Origin: CALLPQ01 sp039819545
GTDB taxonomy: Bacteria > Pseudomonadota > Alphaproteobacteria > Caulobacterales > Parvularculaceae
Direction of reading: 5' to 3'
DNA: 47,046 nucleotides
Assembly: GCA_039819545.1 (NCBI GenBank)
Contig: JBCBRS010000020.1
Coordinates: forward strand, 1-47,046
Below, piece after piece: positions 24,256 to 32,421 of this stretch; position 1 is the first letter of the stretch, and each line of letters begins with the position of its first letter. The position numbers were made by a program, and so were the translations under genes. Under the pieces are notes generated by a model. It was not told where the DNA came from. It worked only from the letters and a program-made list of their open reading frames with translations, and searched no databases.

Positions 24256-25325
24256 TATCCGCCAACGGCGCCGCGCTTTGTCAGCTGGTTCGGCACAAGA
24301 CGGCGTACCTGCGCCTGGATGAGGGCCCGCAGATTGTCGGCACCCTGACAGGTTGGAACGGCATCGGCAGCATCATCAATCAAATCACGCAACTGGTCTT
24401 CGGCACCGTCAAGACCTAGGGTCAAGACCGCGCTTGGCCGTTCATGCAATGCATCCTGGCCACCGGGCTTGCCCAGTTCCTGATCGCTGAGCACATGATC
24501 ACGAATATCATCGGCGATCTGATAGGCCTCGCCCAGACGTGCGCCCACCTGGTACCAGCAGGGATCACGGTCCCCCACGAGGAGTGCCCCGGCGCAGGTT
24601 GCGGCCACAAACAGTGCGCCCGTTTTCGCCTGATGATAGGCGCGCAGGTCAATCTCGGTTTCGCTTTCCCACGCCTGACCCGCGATAATGCCAGCGGGCA
24701 TCCCCACCGCCGCATTCACCGTTTCCATCACGGCAAAAGCATCCTGTACAGATAATGAGGATGTTTGTGGCTCCAGGCTGGCAAAAAGGCCCCGGGCCAT
24801 GGCCTGCATTGACAGAACGATCAGGGCATCACCCGCAAGAACGGCAAGCGGCTCACCATATCGTTTGTGAACGGAGGGAATACCCCGGCGTAGATCAGCA
24901 TTATCAAAACAGGGCAGATCATCATGGACCAGGGATGCGCAATGCATCAGCTCAATCGCTGCCGCCGTACTCGTTGCCGCAGGCGACGCAGGATCACCGG
25001 AACACGCCGCCACCACCGCAAGGCACAATTGCGGGCGCACCCGTGCGCCGCCGGGAAAGACCGCATGGCGCATGGCCGAGATCAGTTTTACCGGTACCGT
25101 CGAGGGCGTCGGCGTTGATCGTGAGAGATGGGCCCGATCGCGGTTTGCAGGGTCGAACCGCGCAATCAGACCGTTTGGCGCATTGGTCGTCGCGCAGAGC
25201 CCAGGCGATGCCACGCGCTTTCTTGGCGGCATGCGCGTTGACGCAATTGGCTGGCGAGCCGCGCGCGGCTCCAAGGTGCGCAACGCTTCTTCCAGCGCGT
25301 GCTCGATATCTGCGTTCGTTCTCAC
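24255..25325 (-). CDS. crtE: Geranylgeranyl diphosphate synthase, with N-terminal insertion
   Basis: 356 residues; makes the C20 diphosphate precursor of carotenoids. The first Asp-rich motif DDLPCFDNAD begins at D135 and the second, ADDIRDH, lies near 268; GQAWESETEIDLRAYHQAKTGALF is diagnostic of CrtE. The family is usually about 290 residues. Here the opening helix (residues 1-19) is followed by roughly 55 additional Pro/Arg/Ser/Thr-rich residues before the conserved VFPGGARVRPQ. The start is GTG with AAGGAG 5 nt upstream, within 16 nt of the promoter palindromes. It leads the crtEF-bchCXYZ-puf series. Confidence 0.95.
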   Translation of the reverse strand: MRTNADIEHALEEALRTLEPRAARQPIASTRMPPRKRVASPGLCATTNAPNGLIARFDPANRDRAHLSRSTPTPSTVPVKLISAMRHAVFPGGARVRPQLCLAVVAACSGDPASPAATSTAAAIELMHCASLVHDDLPCFDNADLRRGIPSVHKRYGEPLAVLAGDALIVLSMQAMARGLFASLEPQTSSLSVQDAFAVMETVNAAVGMPAGIIAGQAWESETEIDLRAYHQAKTGALFVAATCAGALLVGDRDPCWYQVGARLGEAYQIADDIRDHVLSDQELGKPGGQDALHERPSAVLTLGLDGAEDQLRDLIDDAADAVPTCQGADNLRALIQAQVRRLVPNQLTKRGAVGG

Positions 25326-25339
25326 ACCAACTCCTTGTA

Positions 25340-25384
25340 TTGTCAGTTTAGATAGACAACATATAATGTCAAACTAAACTGACA
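25340..25384. promoter_or_regulatory. Divergent crtE/crtC promoters with two PpsR/CrtJ palindromes
   Basis: TGT-N12-ACA at 25341-25358 and 25367-25384, centres 26 bp apart. For crtE (minus strand) TTGACA (25372-25367) and TAAACT (25350-25345) are 16 nt apart. For crtC (plus strand) TTGTCA (25340-25345) and a perfect TATAAT (25362-25367) are also 16 nt apart. The two promoters therefore overlap and share both repressor palindromes, so one binding event would silence both directions. Known family: PpsR/CrtJ, aerobic repressor of photosynthesis genes. Confidence 0.88.
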
Positions 25385-25483
25385 CTCAAGTGAGCGGCTC
25401 AGTCAACGGATCGCCATAGCGGCCCCATTTAACGCACAGATGGTGCCGTCCCACCTGCCGCGCCAGCCAGGGAGACTTTGAGT

Positions 25484-26680
25484 ATGCCTTCTTCTGTTGC
25501 CCCGCCCGTGTCCTCGCGCTTTGCGCTGCATGATCCTCAGCCTCGGCCGGGGTTTCCGCTGGTCCATCCAGACCGGGTTGAACCGGCGTTGTTTCCGGGT
25601 CTGCCCCGCACCCGCCCGCAACCGATTTCGCGGGTGTTTGGCCCCCTGCCCCGGGAGTTTGAACCTGAAGCCCCTGTGAGCGATTTCAAACGCGCCGATG
25701 CAGGCCTGTTACAACCCCAATCCCTGAACCGCTACCGTCAGAGCTTACGTTTTGATCTCACCGTCGATGCGGACGGTTACGCCTGGTGGTATGTGGACGC
25801 ACTAAGCGATGACGGCAATTACGGCCTGACCATGATCGCGTTTATCGGCAGTGTATTCTCGCCCTATTATGCCTTTTCTGGCCGTCATCAGCCTACGAAC
25901 CATTGTGCGCTCAATGTGGCGCTCTATGGGCGTCGCCATGGGCGTTGGACCATGACCGAGCGCGGGCACGGCGATTTGCGGCGCGGGCCCGACTTTTTTA
26001 AGGTGGGCCCCAGCATGCTGACCTGGGATGGGCAAACACTGATCGCGCATATTGACGAATATACCGCGCCCATCCCCCGGCGAGTGCGCGGCACCATCAA
26101 GGTGAAAACACCGCAGCTTGGCGACGGGGTCTTTCTGATTGACCCGGCGGGGCGGCACCGCTGGCGACCGCTCGCCCCCCATTCGCGCGTTGAGGTTGAT
26201 TTTGCCGAACCCGGTCTAAGCTGGTCCGGACACGGCTATTTTGATTCCAACGATGGCGATGAACCGCTTGAGGCGGCGTTTCGATATTGGGATTGGTCCC
26301 GCACCGCGCTTGATGATGGGCGTACCGCAATCCTCTACAATACTGATTTGCATAGCGGTGCGGCGCGCCATGCAGCTCTGCTGGTGAATAAAGACGGGGC
26401 AATCACCACCTTTGAACCGCCAGCGACCCACCGGCTTGCGCCCACGCCCTGGTTCCGAATTTCCCGGCGAACACGGACCGAAGATCCCGTCCAGACGCGC
26501 GTGATCAAGACCTTTGAGGATACGCCATTTTACAGCCGATCCCTCATCGAAACCAAGCTCCTTGGCACGGTGAGGCGCGGCGTTCACGAGTCTTTATGTG
26601 GCAACAAGCTTAAACGGCTCAGCACCAGGATCATGCTGCCTTTCCGGATGCCCCGCCGCCCGCGCGCCTCGCGCCCCTAA
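25484..26680 (+). CDS. crtC: Carotenoid 1,2-hydratase (hydroxyneurosporene synthase)
   Basis: 398 residues; adds water to the psi end of neurosporene or lycopene to give the 1-hydroxy carotenoids of the spheroidene or spirilloxanthin series. The family block GYAWWYVDALSDDGNYGLTM followed by IAFIGSVFSPYYA is clear, as are LSWSGHGYFDSNDGDEPLE and FRYWDWSRT. About 65 Pro-rich residues precede the domain. The ATG at 25484 is preferred to a TTG at 25478 because GGAG lies 9 nt before it. It is transcribed alone from a promoter shared with crtE and ends 10 bp from the convergent 74-residue gene. Its usual neighbour crtD is absent. Confidence 0.94.
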   Translation: MPSSVAPPVSSRFALHDPQPRPGFPLVHPDRVEPALFPGLPRTRPQPISRVFGPLPREFEPEAPVSDFKRADAGLLQPQSLNRYRQSLRFDLTVDADGYAWWYVDALSDDGNYGLTMIAFIGSVFSPYYAFSGRHQPTNHCALNVALYGRRHGRWTMTERGHGDLRRGPDFFKVGPSMLTWDGQTLIAHIDEYTAPIPRRVRGTIKVKTPQLGDGVFLIDPAGRHRWRPLAPHSRVEVDFAEPGLSWSGHGYFDSNDGDEPLEAAFRYWDWSRTALDDGRTAILYNTDLHSGAARHAALLVNKDGAITTFEPPATHRLAPTPWFRISRRTRTEDPVQTRVIKTFEDTPFYSRSLIETKLLGTVRRGVHESLCGNKLKRLSTRIMLPFRMPRRPRASRP

Positions 26681-26690
26681 GGACGGTATT

Positions 26691-26915
26691 TTACTCCGCC
26701 GTTGTTGGCGGTGTCGGCTGGACACCAAGGGCGTCCGACGCCCGGTCTTTACGCGCCTCTGCCTTGTCCGCTTCCGTTTTTTCGAGGGTCTTGTTTGTCT
26801 TGCGCAATTCGCGATAGGCGAACGCCATGAGCAAGCCGTAGATCAGCACAAGCTCAACCACACCCATGTGCCGGATCACAAAACCAAAAACGCCAGTCTC
26901 CGAAACATCAGCCAT
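26691..26915 (-). CDS. Small single-helix membrane protein in the bchIDO operon
   Basis: 74 residues, not recognised. One membrane segment (about 17-34, MGVVELVLIYGLLMAFAY) is followed by a charged, helical, Lys/Glu-rich tail (ELRKTNKTLEKTEADKAEARK) and a Pro/Thr-rich end. AAAGGGAG lies about 7 nt before the ATG, which supports translation. It starts 85 nt after bchO on the same strand, so it is probably the last gene of bchI-bchD-bchO. The layout resembles small membrane-complex subunits such as FixQ/CcoQ, but that is only a shape likeness. A role in assembling or anchoring the pigment machinery is a guess from location. Confidence 0.7.
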   Translation of the reverse strand: MADVSETGVFGFVIRHMGVVELVLIYGLLMAFAYRELRKTNKTLEKTEADKAEARKDRASDALGVQPTPPTTAE

Positions 26916-27000
26916 CGTCCGCTCCCTTTGGTTGCGTCATAAGTCCAACAGAACAGATGAAGCGGGTCAAGGTTGGCTGATGGCGTATTCGGGTTGCCGC

Positions 27001-27897
27001 TTAGTCACCAAGCGCTTTGTCAATCCCCGGCAAGAGGCCCGCAACGACGTCCTCCGCCGCTTCCTCATGGGCAAGATGCCCGAGACCCGGCAAGCTAATG
27101 AGTGTTCCGTGCTGCGCCATGGCGCTACACCGGCGCGCATCGCGTATGGGTACGGCTTGATCTTTCTCTCCACTGACAAAAATGATCGGTACATCAATCG
27201 ATGAAAGCTTGTCAGGCGTGCGCGTCAAATCCCAATTGGCCATGAGCGCTAACGCCCCGTTCACATGAGCCGAGGCAGCAAACAAGCGTTGGTAGCAGGC
27301 AATGCTCTCGGTGGGGACTTGGGAGCCCGTTTGTGTGATCAGGCGTTGCACCCGCCGTGGGTCACGCGCACTCTGCGCGAAGAATGATGCCGTGAACGGA
27401 TTAAAATGCAGCATCTTCGCCATGGCAGGAAAAAGATGACGCGCCGGTCCCGGAAACGGCAGAAGGGCGCCATTGATACTCACACCCAGCCGCGTCGGCG
27501 TCTGAGCGCGCACCATCATTTCCAACATCACCGCCGCGCCGGCAGAATGCCCCATGATCACGTCAGGCGCGAAGGACACCGCATCAAGAAGCGATTTAAT
27601 GGCGGTACTGACAACCGGAATGGTGGGCGCGCGATATCGGTCGGTGCGCGTAAAGCCATGACCGGGCAGATCAAGGGTCAGAATATCAAACCTGTTTTGC
27701 AGCAGCGGGATCATCCACGCCCAGCTATGGACCGACGCCCCCGTACCGTGCAGGAGGAGGAGGTGTGGTTTTGGCGCGGACCCTGTAAAGCGCTGAATAT
27801 GCCATTGATAGCCAGCCGCCGACACAAAGGCACTCACGGTATTGTGCGGCCACAATGCCCCATCTGTGTTCCAATCAAGCTGCCCGTGCCGGCTCAT
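27001..27897 (-). CDS. bchO: BchO, alpha/beta-hydrolase-like magnesium chelatase accessory protein
   Basis: 298 residues of alpha/beta-hydrolase fold. HLLLLHGTGASVHSW gives the oxyanion region, MGHSAGAAV the nucleophile elbow and LPGLGHLAHEE the histidine loop. BchO is conserved beside bchID in purple bacteria; its precise role in bacteriochlorophyll synthesis is unproven, usually described as putative magnesium chelatase accessory. It overlaps bchD by 4 nt, so translation is coupled. Confidence 0.95.
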   Translation of the reverse strand: MSRHGQLDWNTDGALWPHNTVSAFVSAAGYQWHIQRFTGSAPKPHLLLLHGTGASVHSWAWMIPLLQNRFDILTLDLPGHGFTRTDRYRAPTIPVVSTAIKSLLDAVSFAPDVIMGHSAGAAVMLEMMVRAQTPTRLGVSINGALLPFPGPARHLFPAMAKMLHFNPFTASFFAQSARDPRRVQRLITQTGSQVPTESIACYQRLFAASAHVNGALALMANWDLTRTPDKLSSIDVPIIFVSGEKDQAVPIRDARRCSAMAQHGTLISLPGLGHLAHEEAAEDVVAGLLPGIDKALGD

Positions 27898-29786
27898 TCG
27901 CGACCCCCTTCCGCCGTCAGGGTGCGGACCGATTGTGTGATCACGGAGGGGCCTGCGGCCTGTGCCGCGCGTGGAAGCCGCTGCAACACAGCTCCCATGG
28001 TGCGGGCGAGGGCCGCGGCAGTATCGGAACCTGATCGCGGCGCAATATCAAAAAACAGGGTCGGCACCCGCGCCATCTTGATGCGCCTGGCGCATTTTTC
28101 AGCATCTTCGCGCGCGGCGTCACGGCCCGGTGTGCCGTCAAGCGCGATGTTACCGCGCCCGTCGCTCAGCACGACAAGATAGGGGGTTGCGCCTTTGGCG
28201 CGTTCGGCGAGCGCCAGCATCAACGCGCTATGGAGCCCGGCGGCGAGCGGCGTGCCGCCACCGCCAGGCAACTGAGCAAGTGCCCGGCGGGCGCGCACCA
28301 ACGAGCGCGTTGGCGGCAGCAAAAGATCAGCACCCTGATGACGAAACGCAATCATGGCAACCTGATCACGCCGCGCATAACAATCGGCCAGCAACTGCTC
28401 CACGGCGCCTTTTGCTTCGGCCATCCGATGAAAGGCGGCAGAGCCTGACGCATCAACCACAAAGATCACCACTGTCTGGGCGTTGGCCTCATAGGTTTTG
28501 ACCTGAAAATCTTCCCGGCGGATGGCAAGGCGCTCCGGCACCCCTTTTGCCTCCGGAGCTTGACGAAGACGTTGCCATGGCGCGGCCGTCCGGATTGTTG
28601 CCAGTACGTCAAGCCGCCCATCGCGCCGGGGATCACCGGCCCGCACGCCCACCACACGGCCCCGTTGCCGCGATTTTATCGCTGCGCCCGCAACCCCTAT
28701 ATCACCCTTGGTTTGTAAGCTTGATCCGCCATTATTAAGGCCATCCATGACGCCAGTGAGGTTAAGCCCCGCCACAGCCTCCACCAGCACCTCGTCAAGC
28801 GGTAGATCGTCGAGGTTTGCTGGTGGCGACGCTCTTTCCTCATCCGGTCCAGGCTTATTATCACTCACCGATTGGTCCTGCTCGCGCGGGGGGGCACGCG
28901 TCTGCGCTTCCTCCTCACTTTGATTTGAGAGCGGCTCTTCCACTGATTCTTCTGCCGGGGCTTGAAAAGAGAGAGAGAAGCCCAGGACCAGCGACAACGC
29001 GGCCAGCGCATCGACAGCTTCCACGCTTTCGCGCCGCGCCAACGCGGCATGGATACGCGCCATAACGCTCGCCTGATGGAGGGTGCGCAAGGACCCGATA
29101 CCCGCAGCCATAAGGCCGGAGCTGATCGCTGCAAGGCTCTCTTTATCCACCGCGATAGAGGGAAAGTGGTCGCGAAGACGGTGAATATCCTCGCGGTCCA
29201 CCTCAAACGGTAATAGGGTGTGTACGGAAAGCCCATCGAGCGTGATTGCCATCGCCAGACGGTCCCGCAAAATCAGCGGTGGTGTCTGGGCCTCTGGCCC
29301 GCTTTCATCAAACAAGATGGTGGCAAACCGCCCGCCAAGACGGCGCGATACGCCGTGCCGCTCCAGATGCACCGCCCCCTGATCGATAACGCTGGCAATT
29401 GCGGCAGCGCTGGCTCTGGCTAGCCGCTCTGCCATGGGCACGAGCAAGACCCCGCCATCGCAGTCGGCCAGCAATCCCTGTTGCATAACCGGCCGCCCGC
29501 CAGCCAGCGTTGCTGGCAGATCAATCCCGCCAATCAGCCGATCATCATCAATGCTCGGCGGCATCCGGCGTACCGGCGCGCCGGGTTCAAACAGATCAAG
29601 CGTCGCCTCCAGCCAGAAATCGCGAACCGGTCCCGCCCCGGCATACACGTGGATACCGCCAAGCTGCGTCGGCGCCACCGCTAACATAGTTGCCGCAAGG
29701 CACGCGTGATCCCACTGCGCCGAAAAACCGTCCGCGGGCGGTTGAAGCGTCCCGGATACGGACGTTTCTGCGGTGTGCTCGCTCAC
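27894..29786 (-). CDS. bchD: Magnesium chelatase subunit D
   Basis: 630 residues: a degenerate AAA-like domain (about 1-270), a linker rich in Glu, Gln and Pro (about 275-340), and a C-terminal von Willebrand A domain with the MIDAS start VDASGSAAF and VVLSDGRGN. With BchI it forms the ATP-driven ring that helps BchH insert Mg into protoporphyrin IX, the first committed step towards bacteriochlorophyll. It overlaps bchI upstream and bchO downstream by 4 nt each. Length is normal to slightly long. Confidence 0.96.
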   Translation of the reverse strand: MSEHTAETSVSGTLQPPADGFSAQWDHACLAATMLAVAPTQLGGIHVYAGAGPVRDFWLEATLDLFEPGAPVRRMPPSIDDDRLIGGIDLPATLAGGRPVMQQGLLADCDGGVLLVPMAERLARASAAAIASVIDQGAVHLERHGVSRRLGGRFATILFDESGPEAQTPPLILRDRLAMAITLDGLSVHTLLPFEVDREDIHRLRDHFPSIAVDKESLAAISSGLMAAGIGSLRTLHQASVMARIHAALARRESVEAVDALAALSLVLGFSLSFQAPAEESVEEPLSNQSEEEAQTRAPPREQDQSVSDNKPGPDEERASPPANLDDLPLDEVLVEAVAGLNLTGVMDGLNNGGSSLQTKGDIGVAGAAIKSRQRGRVVGVRAGDPRRDGRLDVLATIRTAAPWQRLRQAPEAKGVPERLAIRREDFQVKTYEANAQTVVIFVVDASGSAAFHRMAEAKGAVEQLLADCYARRDQVAMIAFRHQGADLLLPPTRSLVRARRALAQLPGGGGTPLAAGLHSALMLALAERAKGATPYLVVLSDGRGNIALDGTPGRDAAREDAEKCARRIKMARVPTLFFDIAPRSGSDTAAALARTMGAVLQRLPRAAQAAGPSVITQSVRTLTAEGGRE

Positions 29787-30844
29787 GCGGTAAACGCCTC
29801 GTCAATGATCCGGGTGATACGCGCCGTATTATCGCTTTCGTCAAGGGGGTCCTTGCGCAGACGGTGGCGCAACGCCATCGGTGCAACCGCGCGGATATCA
29901 TCGTCTGTGACCATGTCGCGCGCTTCAAAAGCCGCCATAGCCCGAGCGGTGCGCAGCAAGGTTAACTCCCCGCGCAAACCGTCGGCACCCGTGGCAATAC
30001 ACAGGCGTGCGGCCTGTGCCAACACATCATCAGGGGTCTGAACAGCGGGAACAAGCGCACGCGCTTGTTCAATTTTTCTACGCAGGGCCGTGTCCTTGCG
30101 TTTCCACTTTTTGGCGAATGCCGCCGGGTCCTGTTCATAGGCATCACGCCGTTTTACGACCTCAACACGTTCCTGTACATCGGTGGGAGTGCGCACATCG
30201 ACCGATAGGCCAAAGCGGTCGAGCAGTTGCGGGCGTAGCTCCCCCTCTTCCGGGTTGCCACTGCCCACAAGAACGAACCGCGCCGGGTGCCGCACGCTCA
30301 GGCCTTCGCGCTCCACCACATTTTCACCAGAAGCGGCCACATCGAGGAGCACATCCACCAGATGATCATCGAGCAGATTGACCTCATCGATATAAAGAAA
30401 GCCGCGATGGGCTCTGGCCAGTAATCCCGGTTCAAAGCGTTTTTGACCATGGACTAGCGCCTGTTCGAGATCCAGCGCCCCGATGATCCGGTCTTCGGAG
30501 GCACCGAGCGGTAAATCAACGACCGGTGCGCGGCGCGACACCGTCTTGTGGGGGCCCTTCCCCTCCAGCGGGCAACAGTTTGTATACTGCGTATCGTGTT
30601 CTGCCGGGTCGCGATTAAAATCGCAATCGGCGATGATCTCAATCTCCGGGAGGAGCGCAGCGAGCGCGCGGATTGCCGTAGACTTGCCCGTACCACGGTC
30701 CCCAAAGGCGAGGACACCGCCGATTTTCTGGTCAATCGCCGCGAGATGCAGCGCGGTTCTTAGGTCCTGCTGACCAACAATAGCGGAAAAGGGAAACGAC
30801 ATGGGGAGAAAAGATCCGGTGAGGTAGCGCAGGTGCGGAACCAT
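29783..30844 (-). CDS. bchI: Magnesium chelatase ATPase subunit I
   Basis: 353 residues, AAA+ ATPase. FPFSAIVGQQDL opens the conserved part; the Walker A motif GDRGTGKS lies at 48-55, Walker B is in GFLYIDEVNLLDDHLVD, and the sensor region is VLVGSGNPEEGELRPQLLDR. It drives Mg insertion with BchD and BchH. An in-frame ATG at 30802 (MSFPFSAIVGQ) is an equally good start; neither has a clear Shine-Dalgarno. First gene of bchIDO, 166 nt downstream of the copper-protein gene on the same strand and behind that gene's terminator. I found no PpsR palindrome directly before it. Confidence 0.97.
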   Translation of the reverse strand: MVPHLRYLTGSFLPMSFPFSAIVGQQDLRTALHLAAIDQKIGGVLAFGDRGTGKSTAIRALAALLPEIEIIADCDFNRDPAEHDTQYTNCCPLEGKGPHKTVSRRAPVVDLPLGASEDRIIGALDLEQALVHGQKRFEPGLLARAHRGFLYIDEVNLLDDHLVDVLLDVAASGENVVEREGLSVRHPARFVLVGSGNPEEGELRPQLLDRFGLSVDVRTPTDVQERVEVVKRRDAYEQDPAAFAKKWKRKDTALRRKIEQARALVPAVQTPDDVLAQAARLCIATGADGLRGELTLLRTARAMAAFEARDMVTDDDIRAVAPMALRHRLRKDPLDESDNTARITRIIDEAFTA

Positions 30845-30950
30845 TATTGGTCGGCCGCACAGAGAACGGGGCCCTTTAAATCGCGCAAAACGCGCCGCGC
30901 CACAACCCGCCGCCTCCTATCGCGTAACGTCGCCGGTGCGTGCGCCCACA

Positions 30951-30980
30951 AAAAAGCCCGGCGTGCGTAACACCGGGCTT
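30951..30980 (-). terminator. Terminator between the copper lipoprotein gene and bchI
   Basis: AAGCCCGG (30954-30961) pairs with CCGGGCTT (30973-30980) around an 11-nt loop. On the minus strand the stem is followed by a run of T. It lies about 30 nt after the stop of the pseudoazurin-like gene, so bchI probably needs its own promoter or read-through. Confidence 0.8.
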
Positions 30981-31010
30981 TCTGCTCGTCATCAGTCCTG
31001 AAGCGGTATT

Positions 31011-31955
31011 CTAGAGAAGGTTCTCGGACTCAACTTCACTCCAGATTTCGCTCCAGCGCCGCTTGGCCAAACCAATCTGACGCGCGCTTTTTGCGTCTTC
31101 CAGGTTCGCGGTCATGCCGTCGCCTTCTACGATGATCAGACCAACCATACCGGCTGCGTTATGGGGCAGACAGTTGTAGCCATAAATGCCTGGCTCAGTC
31201 AGTGTGACTTCAAACTCCTCACCGGCTTTACTTTTCCAGCCTTCGGTGCCCGCAGGGATCATGCCTTTGGTTGACTGGGTGTTGTGTCCAGGATCAGAGG
31301 GTAGGAATTTGACCGTGTCGCCCGGCGCAATTTTCAGGATGTTTGGAACAAACACCATTGTCTGCGCCCGGTTGTCGGGGTGAGCATTCAGCATTTTGAC
31401 TTCATGCACAGTACCACCACCGGCAACCGCGTCTTGCGCATTCGACGCTGCGGTCTTGACCACTTCTGCGGCATTGCCAGCGGCGTTGTTTGCGGCCTGG
31501 ACAGCTTTGTCGCCCACATTCTGGGCCGCGTTACCAGCGGCGGCAACAGCGCCTCCCGCAGCAGCGGCTGCACCGGCGCCAATGTTCGTCGCCTTTTCCT
31601 TGGCGGCGTCACCGGCGGCAGCCATCTGGTCTTTGGCTTTATTGCCAGCGTCGGTCATGGCGTCTTTTGCCTTGTCACCGGCATCGCCCATGGCGTCTTT
31701 GGCGTTCGCGGCGGCCTCTCTGACCGACACGCCAGCATTGTTAGCGGCGTCACCTGTCGCGCTCGCCACTTTGTTGGCGGTGTCACCGGCAACCTTGGCG
31801 GCCTCATTAGCCGTTTCACCGGCGGCATTGGCGGCAGCTTCAACTTTTTTGACAGCCTCGGAGGCGGCATCGCCACTATCCGATCCACCACATGCGCTCA
31901 CAGCAAAAGCTGCTGTAATCGCCAGCAGGGAAGTTTTCATCGATGTAAATTTCAT
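31011..31955 (-). CDS. Lipoprotein with LEA-like Ala-rich tether and pseudoazurin (type 1 copper) domain
   Basis: 314 residues. A signal peptide ends in a lipobox VSAC (lipidated Cys22). Then about 155 residues rich in Ala, Asp, Lys, Asn and Gly follow in an 11-mer-like pattern (DAMGDAGDKAKDAM, NKAKDQMAAAGDAAK), as in LEA or apolipoprotein-like amphipathic helices. From about residue 181 comes a full pseudoazurin: VHEVKMLN at the start, copper ligands His224 (PGHN), Cys262, His265 and Met270 (CLPHNAAGM), and GMIPAGTEGWKSK. About 35 charged residues form a tail. Pseudoazurins are small soluble periplasmic electron carriers; this one is membrane-tethered. GGAG lies 6 nt before the chosen ATG (another ATG at 31958). 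Located just before bchI, it may pass electrons to the reaction centre or an oxidase; that is inference. Confidence 0.85.
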   Translation of the reverse strand: MKFTSMKTSLLAITAAFAVSACGGSDSGDAASEAVKKVEAAANAAGETANEAAKVAGDTANKVASATGDAANNAGVSVREAAANAKDAMGDAGDKAKDAMTDAGNKAKDQMAAAGDAAKEKATNIGAGAAAAAGGAVAAAGNAAQNVGDKAVQAANNAAGNAAEVVKTAASNAQDAVAGGGTVHEVKMLNAHPDNRAQTMVFVPNILKIAPGDTVKFLPSDPGHNTQSTKGMIPAGTEGWKSKAGEEFEVTLTEPGIYGYNCLPHNAAGMVGLIIVEGDGMTANLEDAKSARQIGLAKRRWSEIWSEVESENLL

Positions 31956-31958
31956 CAT

Positions 31959-32421
31959 AGTCTCCAGTTAACCCATTTGGTTTCCGCGGCCTTATAGACA
32001 ACCTTTTTTCCCATGTCATCCACCGGTTTAACCCGATGGCTGATCACAGTTTGTGGGCGCGAGGCCAGCGAAACGCGATGTCTTAAATACACGCAAGGCG
32101 GCCATTTGGTTCATGATTTTCAGGTCATGTTGGCGCAATAGCGCGGTTTGTACCACGATTATGGCCCCGCGAGGACGCTGCGGGCCGATTATGGCCGAAA
32201 CGGGGCGGTTAAGCCGGCGCGGACCGCCAATCCCCGACCGCAAAACCGGCTATGGGCGCGAATCACCACGGGCCCCTGACTCCCCCCTCTTATTGGCCCC
32301 CTACTGTCTATTGGCACCACGCACACCCCCACAAGACAAGACTAGCCTGCCCCTTGCTCAGCGCGTACACCACAGATCGCGTTCCCTCGCCTCAATGTCT
32401 TGCCTTGACGGATCCTTGACC
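31959..32421. other. Intergenic region between the copper lipoprotein gene and folD
   Basis: 463 bp between divergent genes. No PpsR palindrome, tRNA, repeat or convincing small gene was seen. The folD frame stays open upstream to about 32053, but the added sequence is rich in Arg, Pro and Ser, unlike FolD, and is judged non-coding. It should contain promoters for both flanking genes; none is obvious by eye. Confidence 0.5.

Noticed and set aside
30845..30950. Searched for a PpsR palindrome upstream of bchI
   Set aside because: No TGT-N12-ACA was found between the copper-protein terminator and bchI.
31396..31971. 191-codon plus-strand ORF rich in Ala opposite the copper lipoprotein
   Set aside because: It arises from GCN-rich codons of the tether read on the other strand.
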